Below are positions 1 to 9,719 of a DNA stretch of 64,000 nucleotides, in pieces. A model generated the notes under the pieces. That model was not told the DNA's origin. It did not search any database and saw nothing but the letters and a program-made list of their open reading frames with translations. This DNA comes from Mixophyes australis (taxonomy: Eukaryota; Chordata; Amphibia; Anura; Limnodynastidae). Both the position numbers and the translations under genes were made by a program. The stretch's first letter is position 1, and each line of letters opens with the position of its first letter. The stretch is from positions 80,397,257-80,461,256 of the forward strand of contig JAVHZZ010000010.1 in NCBI GenBank assembly GCA_036250195.1. The letters run 5' to 3'.

Positions 1-14
1 AGGATCGAAGAGTT

Positions 15-311
15 ATGAACTTCTGGAAATCATATCACTACATTTTGGCGACTATTCTTGGTCCTAGGTTTAAGAGCTATGTCTTCTCTTTCTTTCCAAT
101 TGACCCAGAGCACAAGAGATGCAATGAGCTCCTGGTGAGCAAGTTGAGAGCTGAAGTGGTACCTTACACAGTGGCGTCCCCTCCTTCAATTTCTCCGGCT
201 ACTGCTGCTAGGATAAAAGGAAGCTTTTCTAAGAGACCCAAGGATGATGCAGATGATTCAGCAGAACATTTTGAAATTTGGTCTGATCTAAAAGATCTAA
301 AAAAATCGTGA
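15..311 (+). pseudogene. hAT transposase fragment (C-terminal region)
   Basis: An ATG-started open stretch of 98 codons contains YILATILGPRFKSYVFSFFP and a following R-C-x-E-L-L-V segment. The same block (YILATVLDPRFKAYVVSLFP) occurs in the better-preserved transposase at 25,640-26,146, so this is the homologous part of a related hAT transposase, just upstream of the hAT dimerisation region. The reading frame ends at a stop at 309-311, and the dimerisation domain that should follow is not recognisable in frame. The first methionine is probably internal. It is a decayed copy and not a host gene. Confidence 0.7.
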
Positions 312-1047
312 CAGCTCTGTCATAAAATGAACTACAAATACCACTATGAAGGCCTATACTGGCATTTAGATCAAAGTACAGAGACTTCTGTAATGTTGGA
401 TTCCAGCCGGAAATAATTAGTATTGATGATGATGTACACACTGATGAGGGTGAGGATGATGACAATGTAGATTGCAGGTGCTGGGATTTAGCTAAGAAAA
501 GGAAGTTAACTGATGCTGGAATGTTTATTAATATAAGGATAAAATGACATATTGGTAATTGTATGTTTTTCTACAGTAAAGTTTCACCTTTATTAAAGAT
601 ATGTTTTTTTCTTTGAAAAGGTAAAAGCTTTTTTTTTTTACATTTTTGTTTTTGACATTTATGTTGCAGAGACTTCTGTAATGGTTATTTCCTTCGGGGT
701 TGAATTAATATTGTGTTAGGATGATGTACACACTGATGAGGGTGAGGATGAGGCTGAAGATGATGAAAACAACATCTTGCCACTGTAGAGTTCTTGAACA
801 GCACTGCTACCTTAGCTGCCTTAAGCTCATTGTTACCTTGTTTTGTGGGGGGCCCAAACAAACCAGGAACTTCAGCCACAAAAGTGTCACTCCTTGTCGC
901 TGAAGTGCTTGGTTTGTTAAAGTGTGCATGTCCTTTTTAAGATCCATTGTAAGGGTGGGTGGAAGGTTCCCAAGAACAATTCCATCTTGCACTACTTTTC
1001 CTTTTAGCTACCGCTGTATGCCAATGTTACATACATGTGCTATAAGT

Positions 1048-1620
1048 GCTGAAGTTTGTTTTCAATCATCCTTTCAATTGCTTCTCTCTTGTAGGTGTGA
1101 CCACATACTTTGTTTTTCAAAGTATGTGGTCACACCTGCGACTTTGTTATAGGAATGCTCTGGGTGATGGCGATCTCCTCGTCCTCATCTTCCAATCTGC
1201 AGGGGCCGGTGACACACCCATTTCTTTTCTCGGGTCTCTTAGCTGTTCTTTAAACTGGAAATATTTATCATCCTGCCTCAAGGCCTCCTTTGTGTTATTC
1301 TTCTGAAGCGCAGTGTATCTCTCGAGTACAAGCTCTTTTAACTCTGGGATCTTATCCAGTGGGTCACGGTTTAATTTAAGCACGGTCTCCTCAAATCCAT
1401 CTATATATTGGTTTAAATCTCTGTTCAATGCAGCGTATTCCAAGATGACGGATTCCATGCTGCCCACATGTTCCGAGTCACAGTCTGTCTGAAGCAGATG
1501 TAATGCTTCTCCAGTTGTAATATCCATTCCTGTGTCTATGTAAGTTTGGCAGTTCTTCAGGGATGAGAGAGAGGTATCCAGAAAGGAGAAGGAGATTAAA
1601 GATGCAGCACAAGCAGACAT
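1048..1620 (-). pseudogene. NSMCE2: Intronless, rearranged NSMCE2 (SMC5-SMC6 SUMO ligase) fragment captured in a hAT element
   Basis: On the minus strand an ATG at 1,618-1,620 opens a reading frame whose product (SLSSLKNCQTYIDTGMD, then E-Y-A-A-L-N-R-D-L-N, then DKIPELKELV) matches the N-terminal SMC5-binding region of NSMCE2 (NSE2/MMS21), the SUMO E3 ligase of the SMC5-SMC6 complex. A frameshift near 1,185 separates this from an acidic segment (EDEDEEIAITQS) that corresponds to the linker before the SP-RING. Downstream, KVCGHTYKREAIERMIEN (about 1,055-1,125) matches part of the SP-RING. The zinc-binding residues just before it are missing and are replaced by a 20-bp inverted duplication. No intron interrupts roughly 570 bp, which suggests an RNA-derived copy. 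The fragment keeps the start codon but lacks the 3' end and a poly(A) tail, which is atypical for LINE-mediated retrocopies. It sits antisense between duplicated 3' segments of the hAT element. Confidence 0.8.
1093..1137. repeat. Perfect 20-bp inverted repeat with 5-bp spacer
   Basis: AGGTGTGACCACATACTTTG (1,093-1,112) is followed by TTTTT and then its exact reverse complement (1,118-1,137). On the minus strand the second arm encodes the K-V-C-G-H-T part of the NSMCE2 SP-RING, so the first arm is a local inverted copy of coding sequence and not a transposon terminus. Confidence 0.9.
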
Positions 1621-2210
1621 GGTTTAAAAATGTAGAGTTCATTGACAGCACTGTTGGGCTTAAGTCAGCTAAGCTATTGGTAGCTTGTTTTGTGGGTGCA
1701 CAAACAAACCAAGCCACAAAATTGGCACTACTTGTAGCTGGAATGCTTGCTTTGTTAAAATGTACATGTTCTTTTCAAAATCTTACATGGGTGGGAGGGC
1801 CCAAGGACAATTTCATCTTGCACCACTTTTCTTTTCTGCCACTGCTGTGTGGAAATGTTTCCTAGATGTGCTATGACTGTGTTTGTGTCGTTGCTTTGTT
1901 GCTTAGCATCCAGCCAGGTGGCTGCAGTTATTGTCCGAAAGTGGATGATAATAATATTGTGACCTGTGAGGTGGCCAAAATTGACTGCAAATGACTGGAA
2001 ATTAGTGTTATTGAGGTTAATAATAATGTAAGAAAAAAAAGGAGCAAAATTATGTGATTTTAGCATATTTTAGCTTTTTTTCTAAAAAATACAGATCCAA
2101 AACCAAAACCAAAACACGTGAGGGCAGTTTTGTCAAAGCCAAAACCAAAACCAAAACCTGAACTTAATCTAGATCCAAAACCAAAACACGGGGGTCAGTG
2201 AACATCTCTA

Positions 2211-2996
2211 GTAAAAATCTAAAGAACTAATGTTCTTACCTTAGTAGATGAATCTCCACCCTTTATTTGTAAATCAAAATCCAGAGTACCATGAGTTTGG
2301 AAGTTGAGAAGTCCGTTTCCACAAGTCCCCACTTATTACAGATATAAATAAGTGATTGTTTAATTCGATAATTGTAGTTGCAAAGCACAAAAACTATTTA
2401 TTAAGATGCAATAATAATCAGATCCTGGAAAAGGGGAGGAATTAACAGAGCAAAAATATATCGCCAAGACTAGGCTGCGGACTAGCCTGGCACAAGAGTG
2501 TAACTGGGATACTTTTCCTCCTAATGGTCAGAGCAGTATAATTGATTTAATGGGATAGGGTCATAAATTGTATTATTGTCAATTTCAGGTTTACCAGATG
2601 TCTGCAGACCAGGAAGTTAAACAGATAAGCTCAAATATTGGGCCTGATTCATCAAGGAATGCAAAATTAACTTAATGTGCGTTTTATAAAAACAAACATG
2701 TAATTGGGGCATATGCACATTCGTACTCAAGGTCGAGCGTAAGTAGACAATATGTTCCTTGATGAATACAGGAGCAACTATCGATGTCAAATAATTGGAT
2801 GAAGTCATTTTAAATTAATAAATATTGGTTGTTATAGTTTCCTGTGCAATTGAGATTCGTACGCATTGGCATACAAAGGTTAAATAAGCAATCACATAGG
2901 AAAAGACAATAACTACACTTAAATTCACACTCACATCTGTAAATAGTTCACTTTTAATAAAGCTTCCAACTCACATTCTTTTATTATTATGACTTA
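2211..2996. other. AT-rich spacer with one possible short fold-back repeat
   Basis: No gene is recognised. At 2,640-2,772 GGGCCTGATTCATCAAGGAA is matched in inverted orientation by TTCCTTGATGAATACAGG, which resembles the ends of the GGGCCTGAGTCATTAAGG element family seen at 16,227 and 41,796. It may be a short or diverged relative of that family. Confidence 0.4.
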
Positions 2997-3171
2997 GGGC
3001 TAGATTTACTAAGCTGCAGGTTTGAAAAAGTGGGGATGTTGCCTATAGCAACCAATCAGATTCTAGCTGTCATTTTGTAGAAGGTACTAAATAAATGAAA
3101 GCTAAAATCTGATTGGTTGCTATTAGCAACATCCCCACTTTTTCAAACTCGCAGCTTAGTAAATCTAGCCC
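2997..3171. mobile_element. Palindromic MITE with TTA target duplication
   Basis: The two halves are long inverted copies: GGGCTAGATTTACTAAGCTG at the left is answered by its near-exact complement at the right, and both arms continue through a shared GGGGATGTTGC / GCAACATCCCC block. The unit is flanked by TTA on both sides (2,994-2,996 and 3,172-3,174). A 3-bp TWA-like duplication fits PIF/Harbinger-type elements. It has no coding capacity. Confidence 0.75.
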
Positions 3172-3896
3172 TTAGAGTTTTATTACATAAAGTTAAACCT
3201 ACATTAAAGATATTTATGGTTCAGGTCCTAAGAAATGTATTGTGTTTAGTCTTTTATAAATCCACATTGAACCAGCAGGAATCCGATATCATCAGAGAAG
3301 CGATCGCACATTGTGGTCGCTAGTTATGATTAGTATAAGATTCATTCTAAAAAATACTCTGTTAATGGGTTATTTTAAACCAGATTTTTGACGGCTCCCT
3401 AAAGCAAGAAATGTACACATCTGTTGACCCAATGTAGAACTATCTTAGTGTTAGCTTTGTGTACATTGTGACATCATCTTTGTTTTTTTTCAAACCAAAC
3501 TGTATGTAATCAGGCCACTGGTACAGTAACAGCCTCATTGACCTCACAGACTTCAGGCTTGATGAACTGTTACTGAATCCAATGCGCAGTGTATGTATCG
3601 GTTATACTTATACTACTTATACTAGTTATATTTTGCTATTAAATCTCTTTGTGTTTTGGAACCACGCTAATCGCATCAGACCATCTTTATTGGTGACGAT
3701 AGTTACTGTTAAAGATAAATAATTGGATGAAGTAGGCAAATTAATAATTCCTGTACACTACAATCAGTTGCTATGCAAATCGTATGCAACATAATGTTTA
3801 TCATAACATTTAAATGTGTTTAATGTATTTTACAATCTTTTTCATATAAAATAAATGTGGGGTAAAAGCTAAATAATGTTTCTGACATCTGAATTA
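3172..3896. other. No gene recognised; possible old LTR-like sequence
   Basis: This stretch has no ORF of interest. The part around 3,400-3,720 has a mix of short motifs (an ATTAAA signal followed by a T-rich and G-T-rich segment) that vaguely recalls an LTR, but no second copy, TG...CA ends or target duplication was found. Confidence 0.25.
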
Positions 3897-4945
3897 CACC
3901 AAACTGTTCTTGGATGGTTGGCAGAAGTTGCTCTTGGAGGATGTTTTGGTACTATTTTTTATTCATGGCTGTGTTCTTAGGCAAAATTGTGAGTGAGCCC
4001 ACTCCCTTGGCTGAGAAGCAACCCCACACATGAATGGTCTCAGGATGCTTTACTTTTGGCATGACACAGGACTGATGGTAGTGCTCCCCTTTCCTTCGCC
4101 AGACAAGTATATTTCCAGATGCCCCAAACAATCTGAAAGGGGATTCATCAGAGAAAATGACTTTACCCCAATCCTCAACAGTCCACTCCCTGTACCTTTT
4201 GCAAAATATTCTGTCCCTGATGTTTTTCCTGGAGGGAAGTGGCTTCTTTGCTGGCCTTTTTGACTCCAGGCCATCCTCCAAAATCCTCCAAAAGTCTTCG
4301 CCTCACTGTACACTTACACCTGCCAGCTACCATTCCTGAGCAAGCTCTGCACTGGTGGTGCCTGATCCCGCATCTCAATCAACTTTAGGAGATGATCCTG
4401 GTGCTTGCTGGGCATATTCGGGCGCCTGAAACTTCTTCACAACTATTGAACCTCTCTCCTTGAAGTTCTTGATGATCTGATAAATGGTTGATTTAGGTGC
4501 AATCTTACTAACAGATATATCCTTGCCTGTGATGCCTTTTTGTGTAAAGCAATGATGACTACACATGTTTCCTTGCAGATAACCATGGTTAACAGAGGAA
4601 GAACAATGATTTTACGCACCACCCTCGTTTTAAAGCTTCTCGTCAGTTATTCTAACTCAATCAGCATGACAGAGTGCTCTCCAGCCCTGTCCTCTTCAAC
4701 ACTCTCACCTGTGTTAACAAGAGATGTCAGCTGGTCCTTTTGTGGCAGGGCTGAAATGCAGTTTAAATGTTTTTGGAATAAAGTTCATTGTCATGGCAAA
4801 GAGGGACTTTGAAATGAATTGCAATTCATCTGATCACTCTTCATGCCATTCAGGAGTATATGCAAATTACCATCATAAAACTGAGGCAGCAGACTTTCTG
4901 AAAACCAATGTTTGTGTCATTCTCAAAACTTTTGGCCACGACTGT
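3897..4945 (-). mobile_element. Tc1/mariner element, truncated at its 3' side
   Basis: The element reads on the minus strand. Its 5' terminal repeat is at the right: on the minus strand TACAGTCGTGGCCAAAAGTT starts at 4,945, which is a typical Tc1 end with TA at the border. About 370 bp of leader follow, then the transposase relic at 3,952-4,566. The left side stops near 3,897, inside the catalytic domain, at the point encoding NILQEQLLPTIQEQ, so the last catalytic acids and the other terminal repeat are gone. It cannot be mobile by itself. Confidence 0.85.
3952..4566 (-). pseudogene. Tc1-type transposase, frameshifted and C-terminally truncated
   Basis: Three overlapping frames together give a Tc1 transposase: a helix-turn-helix segment (SVSKIAPKSTIYQIIKNFKE) encoded around 4,470-4,530, a linker with the Tc1-like L-x-x-R-x-x-I-R-D-R-I-F pattern, and the start of the DDE domain with VIFSDESPF, whose aspartate is the first catalytic acid. 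V-W-R-R-K-G-E and H-V-W-G-C-F-S follow as in other Tc1 proteins. The second aspartate and the final acidic residue are missing because the copy is cut off. At least two frameshifts break the N-terminal half. Confidence 0.85.
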
Positions 4946-5429
4946 AGTAGTGTGTTTTTATTTGCTCCTCCATCTGATGTACCTCTGTGTATGACATTCA
5001 TTTGTATTGTCAATTATTAGAGGAATATACAGGCATGCAATTCCTTCCTTACACTCTTGTTTTATGACATACTAACCCTGCATTTAAACCCTTTGTATGA
5101 TACATTAAAACATCGACCTCTACAGTTACAAGCTGTAATTGCATGATATTGCATGATATTAAAAAAAAATATAGAATATACATCTATTACATAAGTACAC
5201 ATTTGCTTTAAAAAAATAAAACACACACTTTTTTTAAATAAAACTTCTAAATAAACTTTTGAACATAAAATCAAATGTAAAACTAACTATAATGTTTTAT
5301 ATTGTGTATACAGTTGGCAGTTGGACCAAAGTGGATGTGATCAATGGGATCAAATACAGGCCCATAGTAATATGAATATATGTTCAATTAAGTTATATTC
5401 TCAATTGCGGGTACAAGCTGTGAGGACAG
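4946..5429. other. AT-rich spacer, no gene recognised
   Basis: The sequence is AT-rich with short A and T runs (for example near 5,161-5,240) and no convincing ORF or repeat boundary. Confidence 0.5.
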
Positions 5430-5751
5430 TGGCAGGTAGGGAGTTTGACTGGGGCGGTACACCTGTCAAACCGTAATGCAAGTTTCCAAAGGCGAGCTCA
5501 GGGAGGAAAGAAACATCCCGTGGAGCACCGATTGGCTCCTGCCTCTGGTGCCCTCCTCATCAAATTCCGGTTTAATGTGCTATTGATGCGCCAATTAGTG
5601 TACACACATTTAGACCTGGCCTTTACGGCACACATTCCTTTCGATTCGGGGGCAGCTACTGCTGCAGCCATAGAGGGCCATTCCATTGCCGTAATTAAAG
5701 CGCATTGCAGATGGAGGGATGATGCAAACAAGTCGTACATTAACAAGAGCC
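5430..5751 (+). pseudogene. Tyrosine-recombinase relic (DIRS-type retrotransposon)
   Basis: The translated frame contains AATAAAIEGHSIAVIKAHCRWRDDANKSYI, here quoted only in part: G-H-S-I-A-V-I-K, then R-W-R-x-D-A, then S-Y-I. This matches the C-terminal part of tyrosine recombinases from DIRS-like retrotransposons, where an H-S-F-R-x-G-A-A-T motif precedes a G-R-W-x-S-D-A-Y-x-x-Y-I motif. The arginine-containing motif (TCCTTTCGATTCGGG) is still visible at the DNA level around 5,638-5,652 but is displaced by small indels. The relic ends where the palindromic MITE at 5,755 begins. No reverse transcriptase is visible next to it. Confidence 0.6.
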
Positions 5752-5754
5752 TAT

Positions 5755-5967
5755 GGGGCATATTCAATTCCGATCCGATCCGCGGTAACGCGCGTTACTG
5801 CGGAAAATGCGCACTACTGCCGGTAATACGGTATCGCAATAACGCGGATTTTCGTACGCATCCCTATGGGCTGCGAACGAAAATCCACGTTATTGCGGTA
5901 CCGCGGATTAGGTTCGCGGCCGTTCCGGCACCATCCCGCGAATCGGGATCGGAATTGAATATGCCCC
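5755..5967. mobile_element. CpG-rich palindromic MITE
   Basis: GGGGCATATTCAATTCCGAT at the left end is matched by its complement ATCGGAATTGAATATGCCCC at the right end. TAT flanks both sides (5,752-5,754 and 5,968-5,970), a possible 3-bp target duplication. The interior is strikingly CpG-rich for this neighbourhood and contains further inverted pieces, such as ACGCGGATTTTCGT against ACGAAAATCCACGT. It has no coding capacity; the ORF crossing it is accidental. Confidence 0.75.
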
Positions 5968-6120
5968 TATGAGTCCAATAGAGATATAGATCATTCCACA
6001 TTGCTTAAATATAAGCCAAAATCAGACAATAACCAGGAAATACAACAATTCCAAGAACCTGTGTTCATAACCCAATATTCAAGATCGGTTTCACAATTGA
6101 GGAAGATCCTCAACTGACAC

Positions 6121-6735
6121 ATGTTATTAAAGGATGAACAACTTCATACCATCTTACCCCCTAAACTGAGATTGGTGTTCCATAGAGCACCTAATTTGGC
6201 TTTGAAAATGACACATAGCTATATACCTGGAACATCAGAACCAAAGAATTGGCTTACAGACATCTCCCAAAAAGTGGGTTTCTACTATTGCGGCACATGT
6301 ACCAATTGTAAATGTTTGGGTTTGAGATCTAATAAACCTGCCAGTGTATTTCAGTCCAACCAATCATTAGAACAATTTAAAGTGAAACAACATCTTACCT
6401 GTAGTAGTAAAAATGTAGTCTACTTACTGGAATGTCCATGTCATACCCAATATGTGGGCCGAACCACACGAAAATTAAAAGTTTGCATTAGCGAACATAT
6501 CCGGAACATTAGGAAATCGAATATGCTGCATAGTGTATCACAGCATTTTGCAGCACACCATGGAGGAAACCCTATTGGTTTAAAATTCTTGGCATTGACT
6601 CAAATCAAACCAGATTGGAGGGGGGGCGATTACATTAAGAAGTTGAACAAAGAGGAAATGAAATGGATGTTCAAGTTGAGGACTTTAGCCCCTAGGGGGA
6701 TGAACATCGATTTTGAAATTAATTCATTACTGTAA
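6121..6735 (+). CDS. Penelope-like element: C-terminal segment with GIY-YIG endonuclease
   Basis: The 204-codon ORF encodes the last part of a Penelope-type reverse transcriptase protein. A cysteine cluster (YYCGTCTNCKCL, residues about 55-66) precedes the endonuclease, as is usual in these proteins. The GIY-YIG nuclease follows: NVVYLLECPC for the first tyrosine strand, then QYVGRTTRKLKVCISEHI, where the Y-V-G and the downstream arginine and histidine positions belong to the catalytic core. A conserved C-terminal W-x-F-x-L-x-T-L-x-P-x-G-x-N segment ends the protein with a natural stop. In Penelope elements this nuclease nicks DNA to prime reverse transcription. The first methionine is internal, since the RT domain is lost upstream. 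The frame is intact, but the element as a whole is 5'-truncated. Confidence 0.8.
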   Translation: MLLKDEQLHTILPPKLRLVFHRAPNLALKMTHSYIPGTSEPKNWLTDISQKVGFYYCGTCTNCKCLGLRSNKPASVFQSNQSLEQFKVKQHLTCSSKNVVYLLECPCHTQYVGRTTRKLKVCISEHIRNIRKSNMLHSVSQHFAAHHGGNPIGLKFLALTQIKPDWRGGDYIKKLNKEEMKWMFKLRTLAPRGMNIDFEINSLL

Positions 6736-7169
6736 GGTGATAGGGGTAGCTATCCTTTAATATATCAGATGTAATTTAGTGAAAGCCCCATTTATCACTA
6801 AGGGTTGATGTATTATATGTGGTCCTCAAATCCATATGTTTATTCAAACTTGCAACTGATATTATGCTTCTTTATATTTTTATAATGGTTATAAAATTAT
6901 CAGGTATACAATTAGTATTTATTACTTTTATTGAATTGCTGTAATGATATATTATTTTAATTTTTATTGATGCCCTTTTTTAATCAATTTGTTTTATTTA
7001 GTTTATTTTAACATTTATTGCAAGGATGTATCAATAGACAACAGGAATTAAGCAATGCCAGGATTGCGTGAATAAAGAGTTAATTATAAGAATTTAGTAT
7101 TGGTCCTAAATTGACCAATTAAAATGTTTCAATAGGTATATTAGGCACCTAGATTAATCATCACTCACT

Positions 7170-7202
7170 CTTGATAAAGTTCCATATGGGGACAAAACGC
7201 AT
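7170..7202 (+). ncRNA. Possible decayed hammerhead-ribozyme core in Penelope terminal repeat
   Basis: TTGATAAAGTTCCATATGGG followed by GACAAAACGC has the arrangement of a hammerhead core: a CTGATGA-like heptamer (here TTGATAA), a stem formed by GTTCC and GGGAC around a short loop, and a GAAA-like tract (here AAAA). Hammerhead motifs are known in the terminal repeats of Penelope-like elements. Two changes in the first core strand and one in the second would be expected to inactivate it. The assignment is an inference from pattern and context. Confidence 0.3.
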
Positions 7203-7260
7203 TGAGGAGTTATTATGAACATCTTGAATATTACTTCAGTGTAAGTACTGATGTAATTTG

Positions 7261-8334
7261 TATGGCACAATAAAGTTTTTTATACTGATTGATTATTTTG
7301 GTCTTCCTTGGGTTGTGTATAAGGATCGAAAAGGGCACTGTCGGTGTTCGCAGCTACATCAGTGCAAAACGCCAAAGGATCTATTACGACATCAAGGACA
7401 CGGCCTACATTACCCAGCACTATCTGATTGTGTTCTTTTGGCTGGATATCGAGACCGCAATTAGTGCTTACCATCGGGCGGTCAGTTTTTCTCCAGGAAT
7501 ACAGTTTTGACCATCAAGTCCACTACGGATCATATACAAACTACAGCCCGTTGGAGGACTGTTATCATCTAATGGAGTAACGCTATTATCCAGATTTGAG
7601 CCTACAACGGTACTTTTGTTATGTGTATTTACATTGGTCAGCTATAAGTTTATTTGCAAGGTGGAGAGTTCATTGGTGTAACCAAGATTCAAACAGTGCA
7701 TGATTCATTAATGTGGAAAACCACATGTCTTCACACGCAAATGTATTTTGTTTTTGAGACTGTAGATGTGGTGTGTTATATATGTTCTGTCACTGAGCGC
7801 TGTAGAATTGGATTATAAGTCGTACATTAGTCCTAGAAAATAATGTGCTTGTGGTTTCTTTCCCCTTCCCCTCCTTCGGTAACCCAGTTGCGGCTTGACG
7901 CTCTTAGCAAGAGAGTGAGGGGATTTTTTCCTGTTTTCTTCTAGGATCAAGGTCTGATTAGCTACGTGTCTCTGGGTTTTTTTGTTTTTTTTACATTTAA
8001 ATGGGTGACCGTTCCCCGCCTGTTTGTTTTCTCCTCCTTCACAAGTGTTTGCCTTGTCTTGCTGCAGATGCTGGTGTGTTGTGGAAACGGACATGTTAAA
8101 CTTGATGTGTGCCCTTTTTTGCTTTGGCTTTAGGTACAACTGGCAATAGTATTCGGTAATGGGTGATTGGCCACTCTTATTGTGTACTGGGCATCCAGGC
8201 ACCATCTGGCTCAAGACTAGTCCGCTTTCTCCCTGCCGGTGAAATTGTGATGGCAGGGTAGGAGAAGTTGGGTCTGGGCAGCCCTTCTCCCCTTCTTGGT
8301 GACTGGAGGGTGTCTCAGTGGTCTGCCTGCCATA
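7261..8334. other. No gene recognised
   Basis: This spacer contains short ORFs on both strands without recognisable domains. The minus-strand ORF crossing 7,813-8,475 is composed of charged and low-complexity residues and runs into the hAT element at 8,343, so it is not considered a gene. Confidence 0.5.
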
Positions 8335-8523
8335 CTGGCCATCAGAGCCGTAACTAGAAATTTTACTGCCCTGGGCGAGAAAAAGCACTGGTGCCCCCCC
8401 ACCCAGCCTCTTGGTAGGTGTAGGTGCTCTCTTCCAGCCATGACGAAAGCTCGGCATTGTGCCCTGGGAGGTCACGCTGCCCTATTTTCAGCCCAATGTA
8501 TAAAACAAATACAAACAAAAACG

Positions 8524-8524
<1 letters not shown>

Positions 8525-8554
<30 letters not shown>

Positions 8555-8555
8555 A
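8525..8555 (+). repeat. (GAAA)n microsatellite
   Basis: About seven GAAA units occur in a row inside the hAT element. Confidence 0.9.
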
Positions 8556-9719
8556 AAAGTCTATAATGACAAATAATGTTAGCTATCACAAAGCAAACCT
8601 GCACACTCATCTCTGTGATGACAGTTCCACAAGTGTATTATGTGGCTGGCTGGATATAGTGTAACCTATGATTCTCCAGCTTTTTTCGAACGACAAGTTC
8701 TAGCTTGCCCTCTGGTAGGGCATGCTGTGCTTTGTAGTTCCACAACACTGAAAATCCAGAGGCACCGATAAAAGTCATTGACTGAACCTTGCAGCTAGAA
8801 TTCTGGTCTGTCTGCGTCTCCTCCGTAGCTTCTCCGGAGTAGTTTGGGGAGTGTAGTCCATTCATGTGGGAAGCTTCTATCACTATAGAAAGTAAATATG
8901 CTTTGTAATCACAAGTCTGATATTTTAAGGTCTCTCACGCTATTAAAAAATATCCCTGTCACAAGATCAACACTTAAAAAAATGTTTATTGAGTATTTGT
9001 GTTTTTAAATCAACATAATATTGATAAGGCTAGTTCTAAACTAGCATTACCAAATGGCTGGGGAGCTTGAATTTTATTTCTGTAAAAGCAATAAAGATCC
9101 ACTTTAAAAATATAGGGGCCTACTTATCACTTCTTGTCAATGTGTAAAAAAAATTCAATGCCACTTTTTATGGCGATAAGAAATCCCTTATTGCTAAAAT
9201 GTATCAATGCAGCAGCTAATCAGCTGCCACAGCGATACAGGCCGAGAGTGTTAAGGCTTAACTTACCACTTCACCAGGCCAGTCTGTGCAGATGTGTACA
9301 TGCATTGAATTTAATTTTTAAACATTTTTAAAAATAGTTTTTGCAAGAAATCTCTGCTGATTTTTCCTCGTGCCCCATTGAGGGGCAAGGAAAAGACAGC
9401 TGAGTATTTACCAAAGTAATGGTAAAAATGCACAGCCACAGTGTTCTGAGAAACAGTGCTGGTAATTGAAGCTGCACTATAATGTATGAAAAAATTATTA
9501 AAATAAGAAAATACTTGCCTGCCATCCTCAAGTTCATCCAACTCCTCTTCCGATTGGCAGCCACCAGGATTCCATCGACGTCAGCAGAAGTAGTGGAGCA
9601 AGGTAAGAGGGGAGAAGAAGGGGTAGCTGTGATGGGCGCAGGGTAAAAATAAGTGTTGGGGCAAATGGTAGAAGAAGGTGGGGAGATACAAAAAACAAAG
9701 GGTTGGCAAAGAAGCACAG

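Larger units (their letters stand above)
1..2210 (+). mobile_element. hAT (ZBED-type) DNA transposon, right-hand part, degenerate
   Basis: This is the 3' portion of a hAT element; its left end lies outside the window. It begins inside the transposase C-terminal region (see 15-311), has a duplicated acidic-tail segment (about 380-520 and 667-800, the second ending in a stop at 787-789), and then two copies of a 3' segment (about 786-1,045 and 1,630-1,880) containing the motifs ACAAACAAACCA and CCATCTTGCAC, also found in the elements at 22,046 and 44,905. It closes with AT-rich sequence, repeated CCAAAACCAAAAC motifs and the terminal sequence TCAGTGAACATCTCTA. That end, reverse-complemented, resembles the hAT terminus of the element at 44,905. 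An NSMCE2 fragment lies between the two 3' segments. The target duplication cannot be checked because the left end is missing. Confidence 0.75.
5990..7260 (+). mobile_element. Penelope-like element, 3' part
   Basis: This region carries the GIY-YIG endonuclease ORF (6,121-6,735) that characterises Penelope-like retroelements, an AT-rich 3' untranslated stretch, and a terminal segment (about 7,140-7,220) with GATAAAGTTCCATATGGGGA and ACAAAACGC that resembles the terminal repeats of vertebrate Penelope elements. The reverse transcriptase that should precede the endonuclease is only weakly visible as stop-interrupted sequence between 5,990 and 6,120. The left boundary is approximate. Confidence 0.7.

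Noticed and set aside
3400..3720. Possible solo LTR of a retrovirus-like element
   Set aside because: No TG...CA ends, no target duplication and no second copy could be found; the impression rests on composition only.
5445..5972. Single 175-codon ORF spanning the recombinase relic and the palindromic MITE
   Set aside because: It fuses two unrelated pieces: the tyrosine-recombinase relic ends before 5,755 and the rest is MITE sequence.
7813..8475. Minus-strand 220-codon ORF
   Set aside because: The product is low in recognisable structure and the frame crosses the boundary and target duplication of the hAT element at 8,343, so it cannot be an old gene.
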